Shown piece after piece: positions 1 through 7,581 of a stretch of DNA of 12,252 nt. Both the position numbers and the translations under genes were made by a program. Below the pieces are notes generated by a model. That model ran no database searches, had not been told where the DNA came from, and saw nothing but the letters and a program-made list of their open reading frames with translations. Source of the stretch: Thermoanaerobacterales bacterium UBA4877. Lineage in GTDB: Bacteria > Bacillota > Thermoanaerobacteria > Thermoanaerobacterales > UBA4877. The stretch spans positions 1,765-14,016 of the forward strand of contig DHDL01000032.1 in NCBI GenBank assembly GCA_002399345.1, given 5' to 3'. How positions within the stretch are numbered: the first letter of the stretch is position 1; each line of letters opens with the position of its first letter.

Positions 1-27
1 TTGATGCAGTCCTGAAGGAAAAATTCT

Positions 28-41
28 TGTATATATATACA
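28..41. promoter_or_regulatory. ARG box (ArgR/AhrC operator) upstream of argG
   Basis: The perfect palindrome TGTATATATATACA matches the core ARG-box pattern TGNATWWWWATNCA at every position. It lies 44 bp before the argG ATG, where ArgR-type hexameric arginine repressors bind in Firmicutes and enterics. This predicts repression of argGH by arginine. A promoter must lie close by: TATTAT at 50-55 could be a -10 element, but the -35 match is poor, so the exact start is unclear and the upstream region is cut off by the window edge. An alternating TA run is a simple sequence, so a chance match is possible. Confidence 0.7.
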
Positions 42-85
42 TATTGGTGTATTATTATTCTATAAAGAAAGGAAAGGTGATACAC

Positions 86-1318
86 ATGTCAACAAGGGAA
101 AAAGTAGTTCTCGCCTACTCAGGTGGATTGGATACTTCCATCATTATACCCTGGCTGAAGGAAAACTATGACTATGATGTCATTGCCGTTGCAGGAAATG
201 TGGGCCAGGGAAAAGAATTAAATGGCCTCCGGGAAAAGGCGCTTCAAACAGGAGCAAGTAAGATATATATCGAAGATCTTCAAGACGAATTCGTCAATGA
301 TTATATCTTTCCCACGTTGAAGGCCGGTGCCGTGTATGAGGGAAGATATCTGCTCGGCACCTCCTTCGCCCGTCCGGTGATTGCTAAAAAACTGGTGGAA
401 ATTGCCGAGAATGAGGGCGCAGTCGCCATCTGTCATGGAGCCACCGGAAAAGGAAACGATCAGGTACGGTTTGAGCTATCAATCAAAGCACTAAATCCTC
501 ATCTGAAAATCATTGCGCCCTGGCGTATCTGGAATATCAAATCCCGGGAAGAGGAAATCGAATATGCCAATGCTCGGCATATCCCGGTACCAGTTTCCAA
601 AAAAGACAACTACAGCATGGATCGAAACTTATGGCATTTAAGCCATGAAGGCAGTGATCTGGAAGATCCATTGAATGAGCCAAAAGACGATCTTCTGATG
701 ATTTGTACTCCACTGTCCAAGACACCAGACAAAGCGGAATATGTGGAAATCGATTTTAAAAAGGGAATTCCTGTAAAAATTAACGGAACCGCTTTGGACG
801 GTGTTGCCCTGATTAAAAAGCTCAATCAGATCGGTGCTCGGCACGGTGTTGGAATTGCCGACATCGTGGAAAACCGACTGGTGGGAATGAAGTCCCGAGG
901 AGTTTATGAAACGCCGGGAGGAACCATCCTTTATGCTGCCCATCAAAATTTGGAATCCATTACCCTAGACCGGGACACACAGCATTATAAACAGATAGTC
1001 AGCATCAAATTTTCCGAATTGGTTTATGATGGCAATTGGTTTACCCCGCTGCGTAAAGCCCTTTCCGCATTCGTCGATTCCACGCAGGAAAAAGTCACCG
1101 GAAAAGTACGTCTAAAGCTGTACAAGGGCAATGTGATCCCTGCAGGTGTAAAGTCTCCCTACACCCTCTACAGCCCGGAATTTGCCACCTTCGGAGAAGA
1201 TAAGGTTTACAATCAGAAAGACGCAGAAGGTTTTATTAATCTTTTTGGTCTGCCGCTGCAGATGCAAGCTCTGCAGGAAGAAAAGGAAAAAAGAGAAAGG
1301 GATAAATTTCTGTCATGA
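86..1318 (+). CDS. argG: Argininosuccinate synthase
   Basis: A 410-residue cytoplasmic enzyme that joins citrulline and aspartate with ATP to give argininosuccinate, the penultimate step of arginine synthesis. The N-terminal nucleotide-binding PP-loop AYSGGLDTS is at residues 10-18. Family signatures follow: [14 protein letters not shown] (84-97), [14 protein letters not shown] (117-130) and YSMDRNLW (176-183). Length is normal for the family (about 400-410). An in-frame TTG at 44 would add 14 residues, but the ATG at 86 is chosen because GGAAAGGTGA (71-80) is a good ribosome binding site and the protein then begins just before the PP-loop, as usual. The last codons overlap argH by four bases (ATGA), so the two are translated as a coupled pair. 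Regulation by ArgR is inferred from the ARG box. No frameshift or missing signature residue is seen. Confidence 0.98.
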   Translation: MSTREKVVLAYSGGLDTSIIIPWLKENYDYDVIAVAGNVGQGKELNGLREKALQTGASKIYIEDLQDEFVNDYIFPTLKAGAVYEGRYLLGTSFARPVIAKKLVEIAENEGAVAICHGATGKGNDQVRFELSIKALNPHLKIIAPWRIWNIKSREEEIEYANARHIPVPVSKKDNYSMDRNLWHLSHEGSDLEDPLNEPKDDLLMICTPLSKTPDKAEYVEIDFKKGIPVKINGTALDGVALIKKLNQIGARHGVGIADIVENRLVGMKSRGVYETPGGTILYAAHQNLESITLDRDTQHYKQIVSIKFSELVYDGNWFTPLRKALSAFVDSTQEKVTGKVRLKLYKGNVIPAGVKSPYTLYSPEFATFGEDKVYNQKDAEGFINLFGLPLQMQALQEEKEKRERDKFLS

Positions 1319-2712
1319 AGCTATGGGGAGGACGTTTCGAAAAAAAGACTGCGGAAGATGTGGATGAATTTAATTCCTCTATAAACGTTGACTGTCAGAT
1401 GGTCCGTGAAGATATACTGGGCAGTATCGCTCATACCCGCATGTTGGGTCGCCAGGGCATTATTCCTACAGAAGATGCAAAAAAGATATGCACCGGATTG
1501 GAGCATATCCTAGAGGATGTCCAGCGAGGCAAAGTCAAATTTCAGGTGGAGGCAGAGGACATTCATATGAATGTGGAAAATCTTCTGACAGAGCGGATCG
1601 GTGAAACAGCCAAAAAGCTCCATACCGGAAGAAGCCGAAACGATCAGGTCGCTCTGGATTTGCGGATGGTTTCCATGAAAGAAACGGAACATATCCTCTC
1701 CCTGCTGGCTGCTCTGGAGTCCGAGCTGCTTTCCATTGCGGAAGCGAACACAAAAACCTATATGCCCGGATATACACATTTACAGAAAGCTCAGCCCATT
1801 ACCTTGGCGCACTACCTACTGGCATATTTTGAGATGCTCCGAAGGGATATTGAGCGCCTAAAGGATTGCCGTAAGCGCACAAACGTCATGCCCCTTGGCT
1901 CCGGTGCCCTTGCCGGAACCACCTACCCCTTAGACCGGGAGTGGGTCGCCGATAACCTAGGATTTGACGATATCACAAAAAACAGTCTGGACGGAGTTTC
2001 AGACAGGGATTTTGCCATAGAAGCATTATGCTGTTGTTCAGTGATTATGATGCATCTGAGTCGGTTCTGTGAAGAATTAATCCTGTGGTCCACAGATGAA
2101 TTCAGTTTTGTGGAAATGGACGACAGTTACAGTACAGGAAGCAGTATCATGCCGCAGAAAAAAAATCCGGATGTGGCGGAATTGATCCGCGGAAAAACAG
2201 GACGGGTGTATGGGGACCTGATTACCCTTTTGACAATGATGAAGGGTATTCCCTTGTCATATAACAAAGACATGCAGGAAGACAAGGAAGCTTTGTTTGA
2301 CGGTTTTGATACGGTGCAGCAGTGCCTCCACATTTTTACCGATATGATTTCCACCATAACCTTCCGGAAAGGCAGGATGGAGAAAAGCGCCCTGTCTGGT
2401 TTCTCCAATGCCACTGACGCAGCGGACTACCTGGTCCGGAAGGGAATACCCTTTCGCACTGCTCATGAAATTACAGGCCGACTGGTCCTTTACTGTATCC
2501 GAAAAAACAAAGCGCTGCTGGATTTGCGGCTCGAAGAACTGCAAAGTTTCTCACCACTGTTTGGAGAAGACATCTACGAAGCCCTGTCCCTGGAAACATG
2601 TGTCAACCAAAGAAAGCTACCGGGCGGCCCCGCACCGGAAACCGTACAGGAAGCTATACGGCAAAACAAAACCTGGCTGTCCGAAACCTTTCCGGGAACC
2701 AGCAGCTATTAA
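1315..2712 (+). CDS. argH: Argininosuccinate lyase
   Basis: A 465-residue enzyme that splits argininosuccinate into arginine and fumarate, ending arginine synthesis. It belongs to the fumarase/aspartase superfamily of homotetramers. It begins with the typical KLWGGRF. It has HTGRSRNDQ (103-111), the catalytic-histidine region THLQKAQP (154-161), and the superfamily signature [12 protein letters not shown] (275-286), whose loop carries the catalytic serine. Length is normal. The ATG at 1315 overlaps the argG TGA, and AGAAAGGGAT about 14-23 bases upstream is the likely ribosome binding site, so expression follows argG. No strong terminator lies immediately after the stop. The first convincing one on this strand is the hairpin at 2982-3021, about 270 bp downstream, so the arg mRNA may run into the transposase remnant. 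Confidence 0.98.
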   Translation: MKLWGGRFEKKTAEDVDEFNSSINVDCQMVREDILGSIAHTRMLGRQGIIPTEDAKKICTGLEHILEDVQRGKVKFQVEAEDIHMNVENLLTERIGETAKKLHTGRSRNDQVALDLRMVSMKETEHILSLLAALESELLSIAEANTKTYMPGYTHLQKAQPITLAHYLLAYFEMLRRDIERLKDCRKRTNVMPLGSGALAGTTYPLDREWVADNLGFDDITKNSLDGVSDRDFAIEALCCCSVIMMHLSRFCEELILWSTDEFSFVEMDDSYSTGSSIMPQKKNPDVAELIRGKTGRVYGDLITLLTMMKGIPLSYNKDMQEDKEALFDGFDTVQQCLHIFTDMISTITFRKGRMEKSALSGFSNATDAADYLVRKGIPFRTAHEITGRLVLYCIRKNKALLDLRLEELQSFSPLFGEDIYEALSLETCVNQRKLPGGPAPETVQEAIRQNKTWLSETFPGTSSY

Positions 2713-2788
2713 CTTTGGTGAAATTAAAAAAGTAAAATCCACCATAATGTAAGATCAAATAAAAATGTACAATAAATAATATATATTG

Positions 2789-2818
2789 TTGTAGTTATCA
2801 TTATCGTTTTGGTATAAT
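2789..2818 (+). promoter_or_regulatory. Extended -10 promoter-like element after argH
   Basis: TGGTATAAT at 2810-2818 is a perfect extended -10 (TGnTATAAT). TTGTAG at 2789-2794 is a weak -35 with an 18-bp spacer. The 9-bp arms TATCATTAT (2796-2804) and ATAATGATA (2817-2825) form a palindrome overlapping the -10, which could be an operator. Transcription would start near 2825, run antisense to the IS30 remnant, and end at the hairpin at 2982-3021, giving an RNA of about 195 nt. No good ORF follows. AT-rich DNA yields such matches by chance, so this is a prediction. Confidence 0.4.
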
Positions 2819-2888
2819 AATGATAGAAATAGACAGAATTAAATCAGCAATGTTCAAACTTCCTTTGATGATACCTATTTAAGAAGAG

Positions 2889-3139
2889 CTATTTCATAAG
2901 AAGTTCTGGTTTCAATATCATCTCATTGGGTGGTATGTGAGCAGATCCAAACTTCTTAAGGATATTAGTTCCGTAGAGGGCGCTGAATACCCGGCATGGT
3001 GGCCGGTTATTCAGCTTTTTTCTTGAGTAAGAATTTATGTGACTTATCATGATGTTAATATCATATTGATTAAGATCATCAAAACTGCACCCTTTAGGAA
3101 TAATTCTGCGTATCAACGCGCGGATGGATCGCAATAGAA
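2889..3139 (-). pseudogene. IS30-family transposase, truncated and frameshifted 3' remnant
   Basis: The readable tail (about 3116 down to the TAG at 2889-2891) contains LIRRIIPKGCSFDDL, HINSYSRKKLNN and IPPNEMILKPELL. This is the typical C-terminus of IS30-family DDE transposases, which move by copy-out circular intermediates. Just upstream in another frame (about 3139-3122) is FYCDPS, which in intact relatives continues for roughly ten more residues before the LIRR-like segment. Here the two are nearly joined but out of frame, so a short deletion is inferred. Further upstream (about 3189-3169) IEMDTVE resembles the block around the first catalytic Asp, but almost all of the roughly 90 residues that should separate it from FYCDP are absent. 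The N-terminal HTH region was not found. The gene cannot make an active transposase. Family assignment is from remembered motifs. Confidence 0.8.
2982..3021 (+). terminator. Strong intrinsic terminator hairpin inside the IS30 remnant
   Basis: The arms GCTGAATA (2982-2989) and TATTCAGC (3008-3015) enclose a single C/T mismatch, then CCGGC (2991-2995) and GCCGG (3002-3006) around a six-base loop, followed by six Ts (3016-3021). This is a textbook rho-independent terminator for plus-strand transcription. It lies antisense within the transposase tail. It is the first convincing terminator after argH and probably ends either the arg mRNA or a short RNA begun near 2825. Confidence 0.75.
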
Positions 3140-3188
3140 AATATAAGTTCATTGATTACCCTTAGCATTTCTACGGTATCCATTTCTA

Positions 3189-3265
3189 TAGTAGACACAT
3201 CTTGATATGCGTATATATAGCCATGATATCCCCCTGTTTTCATGGCATCACAAATTTGTCTACTA
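3189..3265. repeat. Nested inverted repeat of 77 bp
   Basis: The outer arms TAGTAGACA (3189-3197) and TGTCTACTA (3257-3265) are perfect 9-bp inverted repeats. Inside them GCCATGA and TCATGGC form a second perfect 7-bp pair around a loop containing CCCCC. No T run follows on either strand, so a terminator is unlikely. It could be a small structured element, a recombination site or the end of an eroded mobile element. It covers the region upstream of the IEMDTVE-like motif. Confidence 0.45.
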
Positions 3266-3313
3266 AATCATACCAGATAAAATCATAAAAGAGTATTATT
3301 TTGTATAATTTAT

Positions 3314-3380
3314 TTCCACCTTATTTTTTGCAAGACTAAGTCTAGCTGTTAGATTATGTTGGGGTGGAAGTTACTTTTTT
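3314..3380 (+). repeat. Wide inverted repeat followed by a T run
   Basis: TTCCACC (3314-3320) and GGTGGAA (3363-3369) are 7-bp inverted arms separated by 42 bases that include the small palindrome AGACTAAGTCT. GTTAC and six Ts follow at 3375-3380. It resembles a folded plus-strand RNA with a weak terminator, or the eroded terminal repeat of an insertion element. No gene or clear promoter can be tied to it. Confidence 0.35.
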
Positions 3381-3436
3381 AATTACAGAATTAATTAATA
3401 TACTAATAGGTTCATTTTCACTATACCTATATGAAT

Positions 3437-3453
3437 TACTTAACAATTAAGTA
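3437..3453. promoter_or_regulatory. Palindrome upstream of the abrB promoter
   Basis: TACTTAA and TTAAGTA flank the centre CAA, forming a 17-bp palindrome that ends 20 bp before the abrB -35. Its position suits an operator or activator site, but the sequence is AT-rich and no known binding motif is recognised. Confidence 0.3.
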
Positions 3454-3473
3454 TTTATTAGCAAAAAAATTTA

Positions 3474-3502
3474 TTGACTTATTTTGTAAAATCTGGTATC
3501 AT
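3474..3502 (+). promoter_or_regulatory. Sigma-A promoter of abrB
   Basis: TTGACT (3474-3479) is followed by a 17-bp spacer and TATCAT (3497-3502), which is preceded by TGG and so has an extended -10. A second TATAAT at 3502-3507 is spaced too far from this -35. Transcription should start near 3509-3512, leaving a leader of about 35 nt with the strong ribosome binding site GGAGGGGA at 3528-3535. Confidence 0.7.
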
Positions 3503-3545
3503 ATAATATATAAAGTTGTCGAATTTTGGAGGGGAGATTATTATT

Positions 3546-3791
3546 ATGAAATCAACTGGAATCGTGCGAAGAGTAGATGAGCTTGGCAGAGTGGTTATAC
3601 CCATAGAGCTGCGCAGGACACTGAACATAGCGGAGAGAGATGCTCTCGAGATATATGTTGATGGTGAAGAAATCATGCTCAAAAAATATGAACCTGCTTG
3701 TATATTCTGTGGTAATGCTAAGGATGTTATTAATTACAAAGGTAAAAATATTTGCAAAGATTGTTTAGAGGAATTAAAGAAAGAGGTTTAA
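3546..3791 (+). CDS. abrB: AbrB-family transition-state regulator with Cys4 C-terminal tail
   Basis: An 81-residue DNA-binding protein. Residues 1-49 form the swapped-hairpin AbrB/MazE-like domain (STGIVRRVDELGRVVIP, then ELRRTL and ALEIYVDGEEIMLKKYEP), nearly the same as Bacillus AbrB, a dimer or tetramer that represses post-exponential genes. The C-terminus differs: Cys52-x2-Cys55 and Cys70-x2-Cys73 form a probable zinc-binding pair in place of the Bacillus multimerisation region, as I recall for clostridial AbrB proteins such as Abr310 of Clostridium acetobutylicum. The ATG at 3546 is chosen over upstream codons because GGAGGGGA lies 10 bases before it and the protein then starts with the conserved MKSTG. 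Its stop overlaps the rsmI stop on the other strand. Targets in this organism are unknown. Zinc binding is inferred. Confidence 0.93.
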   Translation: MKSTGIVRRVDELGRVVIPIELRRTLNIAERDALEIYVDGEEIMLKKYEPACIFCGNAKDVINYKGKNICKDCLEELKKEV

Positions 3792-3799
3792 TCCTCTTT
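3780..3799. terminator. Convergent hairpin over the abrB and rsmI stop codons
   Basis: AAAGAGG (3780-3786) and CCTCTTT (3793-3799) form a 7-bp stem with a six-base loop in which both stop codons lie. Read on the minus strand the stem is followed by CTTT and then TAATTCC; on the plus strand by AAATAG. It may act as a weak terminator in both directions. The T tracts are short, so efficiency is doubtful. Confidence 0.4.
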
Positions 3800-4612
3800 A
3801 AATAGATCATATACCTCTCGTTTAGGAATGCCTGCGTCTTTGGCGGCCTGTTTTACTGCATCTTTCTTGGTTACACCGAGACTCATGTATTTTATGGCCT
3901 GGCCTCTGGCGTATTCAATACCAAGCGGGAGGTTTTCTTTTTTTATCCCTTCCATAACCAGCACAAATTCTCCTTTGGCACCTTTCATCTTAAAATATTC
4001 AATGGCCCGGCTTACCTTTCCCCTGAATGTCTCTTCATAAAGCTTGGTCATTTCTCTGCTTACCGATACATTCCGGTCTCCGAGAAGGCTTAATATATCC
4101 TCCATGGTATTTATCAGTCTTTTTGGCGATTCATATATAATAATGGTACGTGGTTCATTCTTCAGCTCTTCAAATAAAGCTTTTCTGTTATTTTTTTGAC
4201 GGGGAAGAAAACCCTCAAAGCAGAATCTCCGCGTGTCCAGGCCGGACATGGCCAACGCCGCGAGGGAAGCAGACGGCCCGGGGATCACCTCGACCTCTAT
4301 CTTCTCTTCTATGCATCTTTTAACGATGACCTCACCGGGGTCGGATATGCATGGCATACCGGCATCGCTTACTACAGCAACATTAAACCCATTTTTTAAC
4401 GTATCTATTATTTCATCTGATACCTTGACCTCATTAAATTTATGGTAGCTTATGAGTTTACTATGTATGTCATAATGATTAAGCAGCTTGATGGTGTTCC
4501 TGGTGTCTTCTGCTGCAACAATATCGACTTCTTTAAGTACATCCAGCACCCTAAACGTGATATCCCTAAGATTGCCTATGGGGGTAGCACATATATATAG
4601 TTTTCCGTTCAT
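3788..4612 (-). CDS. rsmI: 16S rRNA (cytidine1402-2'-O)-methyltransferase
   Basis: A 274-residue SAM-dependent enzyme of the tetrapyrrole-methylase fold that 2'-O-methylates C1402 of 16S rRNA in the decoding centre, alongside the N4 methylation made by RsmH. Visible motifs are TPIGNL (10-15), AEDTR (34-38), SDAGMPCISDPG (82-93), PGPSA (111-115), FEGFLPR (132-138) and YESPKR (160-165). A short helical C-terminal segment (about 235-274) follows. Length is usual. The ATG overlaps the stop of trmN6 by ATGA, with GGTGG just upstream, so the pair is translationally coupled. rsmI beside abrB and a yabB-type methyltransferase repeats the order found in Bacillus (yabB, yabC, abrB). No abnormality is seen. 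Confidence 0.96.
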   Translation of the reverse strand: MNGKLYICATPIGNLRDITFRVLDVLKEVDIVAAEDTRNTIKLLNHYDIHSKLISYHKFNEVKVSDEIIDTLKNGFNVAVVSDAGMPCISDPGEVIVKRCIEEKIEVEVIPGPSASLAALAMSGLDTRRFCFEGFLPRQKNNRKALFEELKNEPRTIIIYESPKRLINTMEDILSLLGDRNVSVSREMTKLYEETFRGKVSRAIEYFKMKGAKGEFVLVMEGIKKENLPLGIEYARGQAIKYMSLGVTKKDAVKQAAKDAGIPKREVYDLFKED

Positions 4613-5334
4613 TTACTTTCACCACCGTAGTATATTTTCAAATAGTCATCGGTATAACTACCATCAGCGTTATATATAATAAGAGGTTTTTCCACAATCA
4701 TGTCCGGATTGCCACATTTTACGCAGTAAACCAGAAAAAGATCGGGCCGTCTATCCTCCTTGGGATAAATCATATACAACCTCTTGGGTTCCAGCCGCAA
4801 ACTTTTACATTCGTATAGCACCTCGGCCAGCCTTTCCGTTCGGTGTACCATAAAAAGTCCACCGCTGTATCTCAATACCTTGAAAGCAGCAGCGAGGACG
4901 TCTTTAAGCGTGCAGTATATCTCATGTCGTGCTGCAGACTTCATTGTATTTGGGCTTACCGCGCCGGTGTTTACCTTCAGATAAGGTGGGTTTGCCGTTA
5001 CAAGATCGAAGGTTTCATAGCCAAAATATCTCTCTATTTCTTTGATATCACCGTTTATAATGTCCACGCCGGCCAGGCCATTGAGTCCTAAGCTTCTGCC
5101 CGCCCTCTCCACCTCTGCAGCATTAATATCTATGCCACACACGCTCTTTACCTTTCTCTTTCCCGCAAGCAGTATGGGAATAATACCGTTCCCACAGCAA
5201 AGGTCCAGAGCCCTCTTTACCCCGCTTAAAGGTGCAAGGTTTGCCAGCAGCACCGCATCCATTCCAAACCTGAAGCCATCCGCCGCCTGAATAATCTTAA
5301 GGCCATCGTATTGCAGGTCATCCACCGTCTCCAT
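4609..5334 (-). CDS. trmN6: tRNA1(Val) adenine-37 N6-methyltransferase family (YabB/TrmN6)
   Basis: A 241-residue Rossmann-fold methyltransferase. Motif I is DLCCGNG (44-50), where GTGNG is more usual. An acidic motif II residue is Asp69 in GIDIN. The catalytic motif NPPY (115-118) marks enzymes that methylate exocyclic amines of adenine. Relatives (YfiC/TrmN6 of E. coli, YabB/TrmN6 of Bacillus) modify A37 of tRNA1(Val). The N-terminal DGFRFGMDAVLLANL matches the family's opening block. GGGAGTG lies about 9 bases before the ATG and supports this start. It is the first gene of a two-gene unit with rsmI, just downstream of the sugar-operon terminator. Substrate assignment rests on family and synteny. 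Cys45 and Cys46 in motif I are a small departure. Confidence 0.88.
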   Translation of the reverse strand: METVDDLQYDGLKIIQAADGFRFGMDAVLLANLAPLSGVKRALDLCCGNGIIPILLAGKRKVKSVCGIDINAAEVERAGRSLGLNGLAGVDIINGDIKEIERYFGYETFDLVTANPPYLKVNTGAVSPNTMKSAARHEIYCTLKDVLAAAFKVLRYSGGLFMVHRTERLAEVLYECKSLRLEPKRLYMIYPKEDRRPDLFLVYCVKCGNPDMIVEKPLIIYNADGSYTDDYLKIYYGGESK

Positions 5335-5384
5335 AAGCCAACACTCCCGAAATCATCTTCTTTAAGCTATAACTATATTACCAC

Positions 5385-5390
5385 ATTATA
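5385..5390 (-). promoter_or_regulatory. Possible -10 element for trmN6-rsmI
   Basis: On the minus strand TATAAT occurs here, about 50 bases before the trmN6 start and directly downstream of the sugar-operon terminator. No good -35 is seen at 16-18 bp: that region is the terminator stem itself. A promoter is expected here because the preceding operon ends at a terminator, but this one is weakly supported. Confidence 0.4.
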
Positions 5391-5394
5391 CGAT

Positions 5395-5429
5395 AAAATA
5401 GTAAAACTGCCGCCAAATCAGGCAGCAGT
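5395..5429 (-). terminator. Intrinsic terminator of the sugar operon
   Basis: On the minus strand ACTGCTGCC (5429-5421) pairs with GGCGGCAGT (5414-5406) through nine base pairs, one of them a T-G wobble, around the loop TGATTT. TTT then TATTTT follow. The hairpin begins 14 bases after the GH1 stop codon and separates the operon from trmN6. Confidence 0.8.
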
Positions 5430-5442
5430 CTTTAAATTCCCA

Positions 5443-6912
<1,470 letters not shown>

Positions 6913-7218
6913 TTATTCGTCTTTGAGCAACTTCTTGGCCTGGTTCAAAACTTTTTCCCCGTCCATCATTCCATAAGCAACCATATCCACAATATCCACA
7001 GGAACATCCTTAACGGCCTTTTCTACCCTCTCCTTGTCAAACCTGACCTGAGGAGCCAGCAATATTAGATCGGCCTGCTGCTGTACCTCTTTTAAATTAG
7101 CTAATGATGTCGCGGTAATTTCATATTGGCAGCCCTGCTTCTTTGCGGCTTCCTTCATTTTGTTTACCAATAGACTCGTCGACATACCTGCTGAACACAA
7201 TAAAAATATCTTCTTCAT
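6913..7218 (-). CDS. PTS lactose/cellobiose-family IIB component
   Basis: A 101-residue soluble phosphocarrier resembling CelA/ChbB/LicB. It takes phosphate from IIA and gives it to the sugar bound to IIC. The phospho-accepting Cys8 sits in the P-loop LLCSAGMSTS (6-15). The rest alternates strands and helices as expected (DLILLAPQVR at 50-59, then VDIVDMVAYG). Length is typical. AGGGGGT about seven bases before the ATG is a good ribosome binding site. Only four bases separate it from the IIA stop codon, so IIA and IIB are made together. Sugar specificity within the family (cellobiose, chitobiose, lichenan oligosaccharides, aryl-glucosides) cannot be read from this subunit. Confidence 0.94.
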   Translation of the reverse strand: MKKIFLLCSAGMSTSLLVNKMKEAAKKQGCQYEITATSLANLKEVQQQADLILLAPQVRFDKERVEKAVKDVPVDIVDMVAYGMMDGEKVLNQAKKLLKDE

Positions 7219-7222
7219 TTAT

Positions 7223-7558
7223 TTACCCCCTTGATTCTTTTATTGTTTTATATAAATCTATTATTTCCCGCGCAGTATCATTGAAGGTTATGCAATTCAT
7301 CAAATGATCCTGGGCATGAACAACCAGTAAATTCAGCTTAATACCTTGTCCATTGGATTCTTCAGCCAATAAACTTGTCTGCGCATTATGAGCGGAAAGC
7401 TCAGAATCTTTAGCGGATTTATATTTCTCTTCCGCTTTTTCAAAATCAAACTTTTTAGCAGCCCTTATAGCATCCATTGCATAAGATTTTGCATTTCCTG
7501 CATTAATTATAATATTCATTACAACTTCTGTTAAATCCTGTTCTGCATTTTTCCCCAT
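7223..7558 (-). CDS. PTS lactose/cellobiose-family IIA component
   Basis: A 111-residue all-helical protein of the PTS IIA Lac family, a trimer that receives phosphate from HPr and passes it to IIB Cys8. The active-site His81 is in VVHAQDHLMN (79-88). Asp84 in the same motif corresponds to the metal-binding aspartate at the trimer axis. The N-terminal helices (INAGNAKSYAMDAIRAAKK) and the charged segment FEKAEEKYKSAK match the family. AGGAGTGG lies about six bases before the ATG. The gene is 23 bp downstream of the DUF871 gene and four bases ahead of IIB. Nothing unusual is seen. Confidence 0.94.
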   Translation of the reverse strand: MGKNAEQDLTEVVMNIIINAGNAKSYAMDAIRAAKKFDFEKAEEKYKSAKDSELSAHNAQTSLLAEESNGQGIKLNLLVVHAQDHLMNCITFNDTAREIIDLYKTIKESRG

Positions 7559-7581
7559 CTGACCACTCCTAAAAGTCTTAT

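Larger units (their letters stand above)
2713..3545. other. Spacer between argH and abrB with mobile-element debris
   Basis: An AT-rich 833-bp stretch without an intact gene. From left to right it contains: an AT-only inverted repeat overlapping an extended -10 promoter (2796-2825); a degraded IS30-family transposase end on the minus strand (2889 to at least 3139); a plus-strand terminator hairpin inside that remnant (2982-3021); a nested inverted repeat (3189-3265); a wide inverted repeat followed by a T run (3314-3380); a 17-bp palindrome (3437-3453); and the abrB promoter and ribosome binding site (3474-3535). By eye it is clearly more AT-rich than argGH. The pattern suggests decayed insertion debris in the interval next to the conserved abrB-rsmI-trmN6 block. 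Confidence 0.7.

Noticed and set aside
44-85. Upstream TTG start adding 14 residues to ArgG
   Set aside because: It has no ribosome binding site and overlaps the promoter region, whereas the ATG at 86 has GGAAAGGTGA at a good distance and gives the usual N-terminus.
2408-2752. 114-codon plus-strand frame overlapping the end of argH
   Set aside because: It lies almost entirely within argH in another frame and resembles no known protein.
2927-2934. GGGTGGTA resembling the core of a T-box leader upstream of a terminator
   Set aside because: The string is the reverse complement of the Ile-Pro-Pro codons in the transposase tail (IPPNEM). No stem I or specifier loop is seen and no aminoacyl-tRNA synthetase or amino-acid gene follows the terminator.
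3301-3309. TATAAT at 3304-3309 as a promoter for an RNA covering 3314-3380
   Set aside because: No -35 at a suitable distance and no TGn extension, in a very AT-rich stretch.
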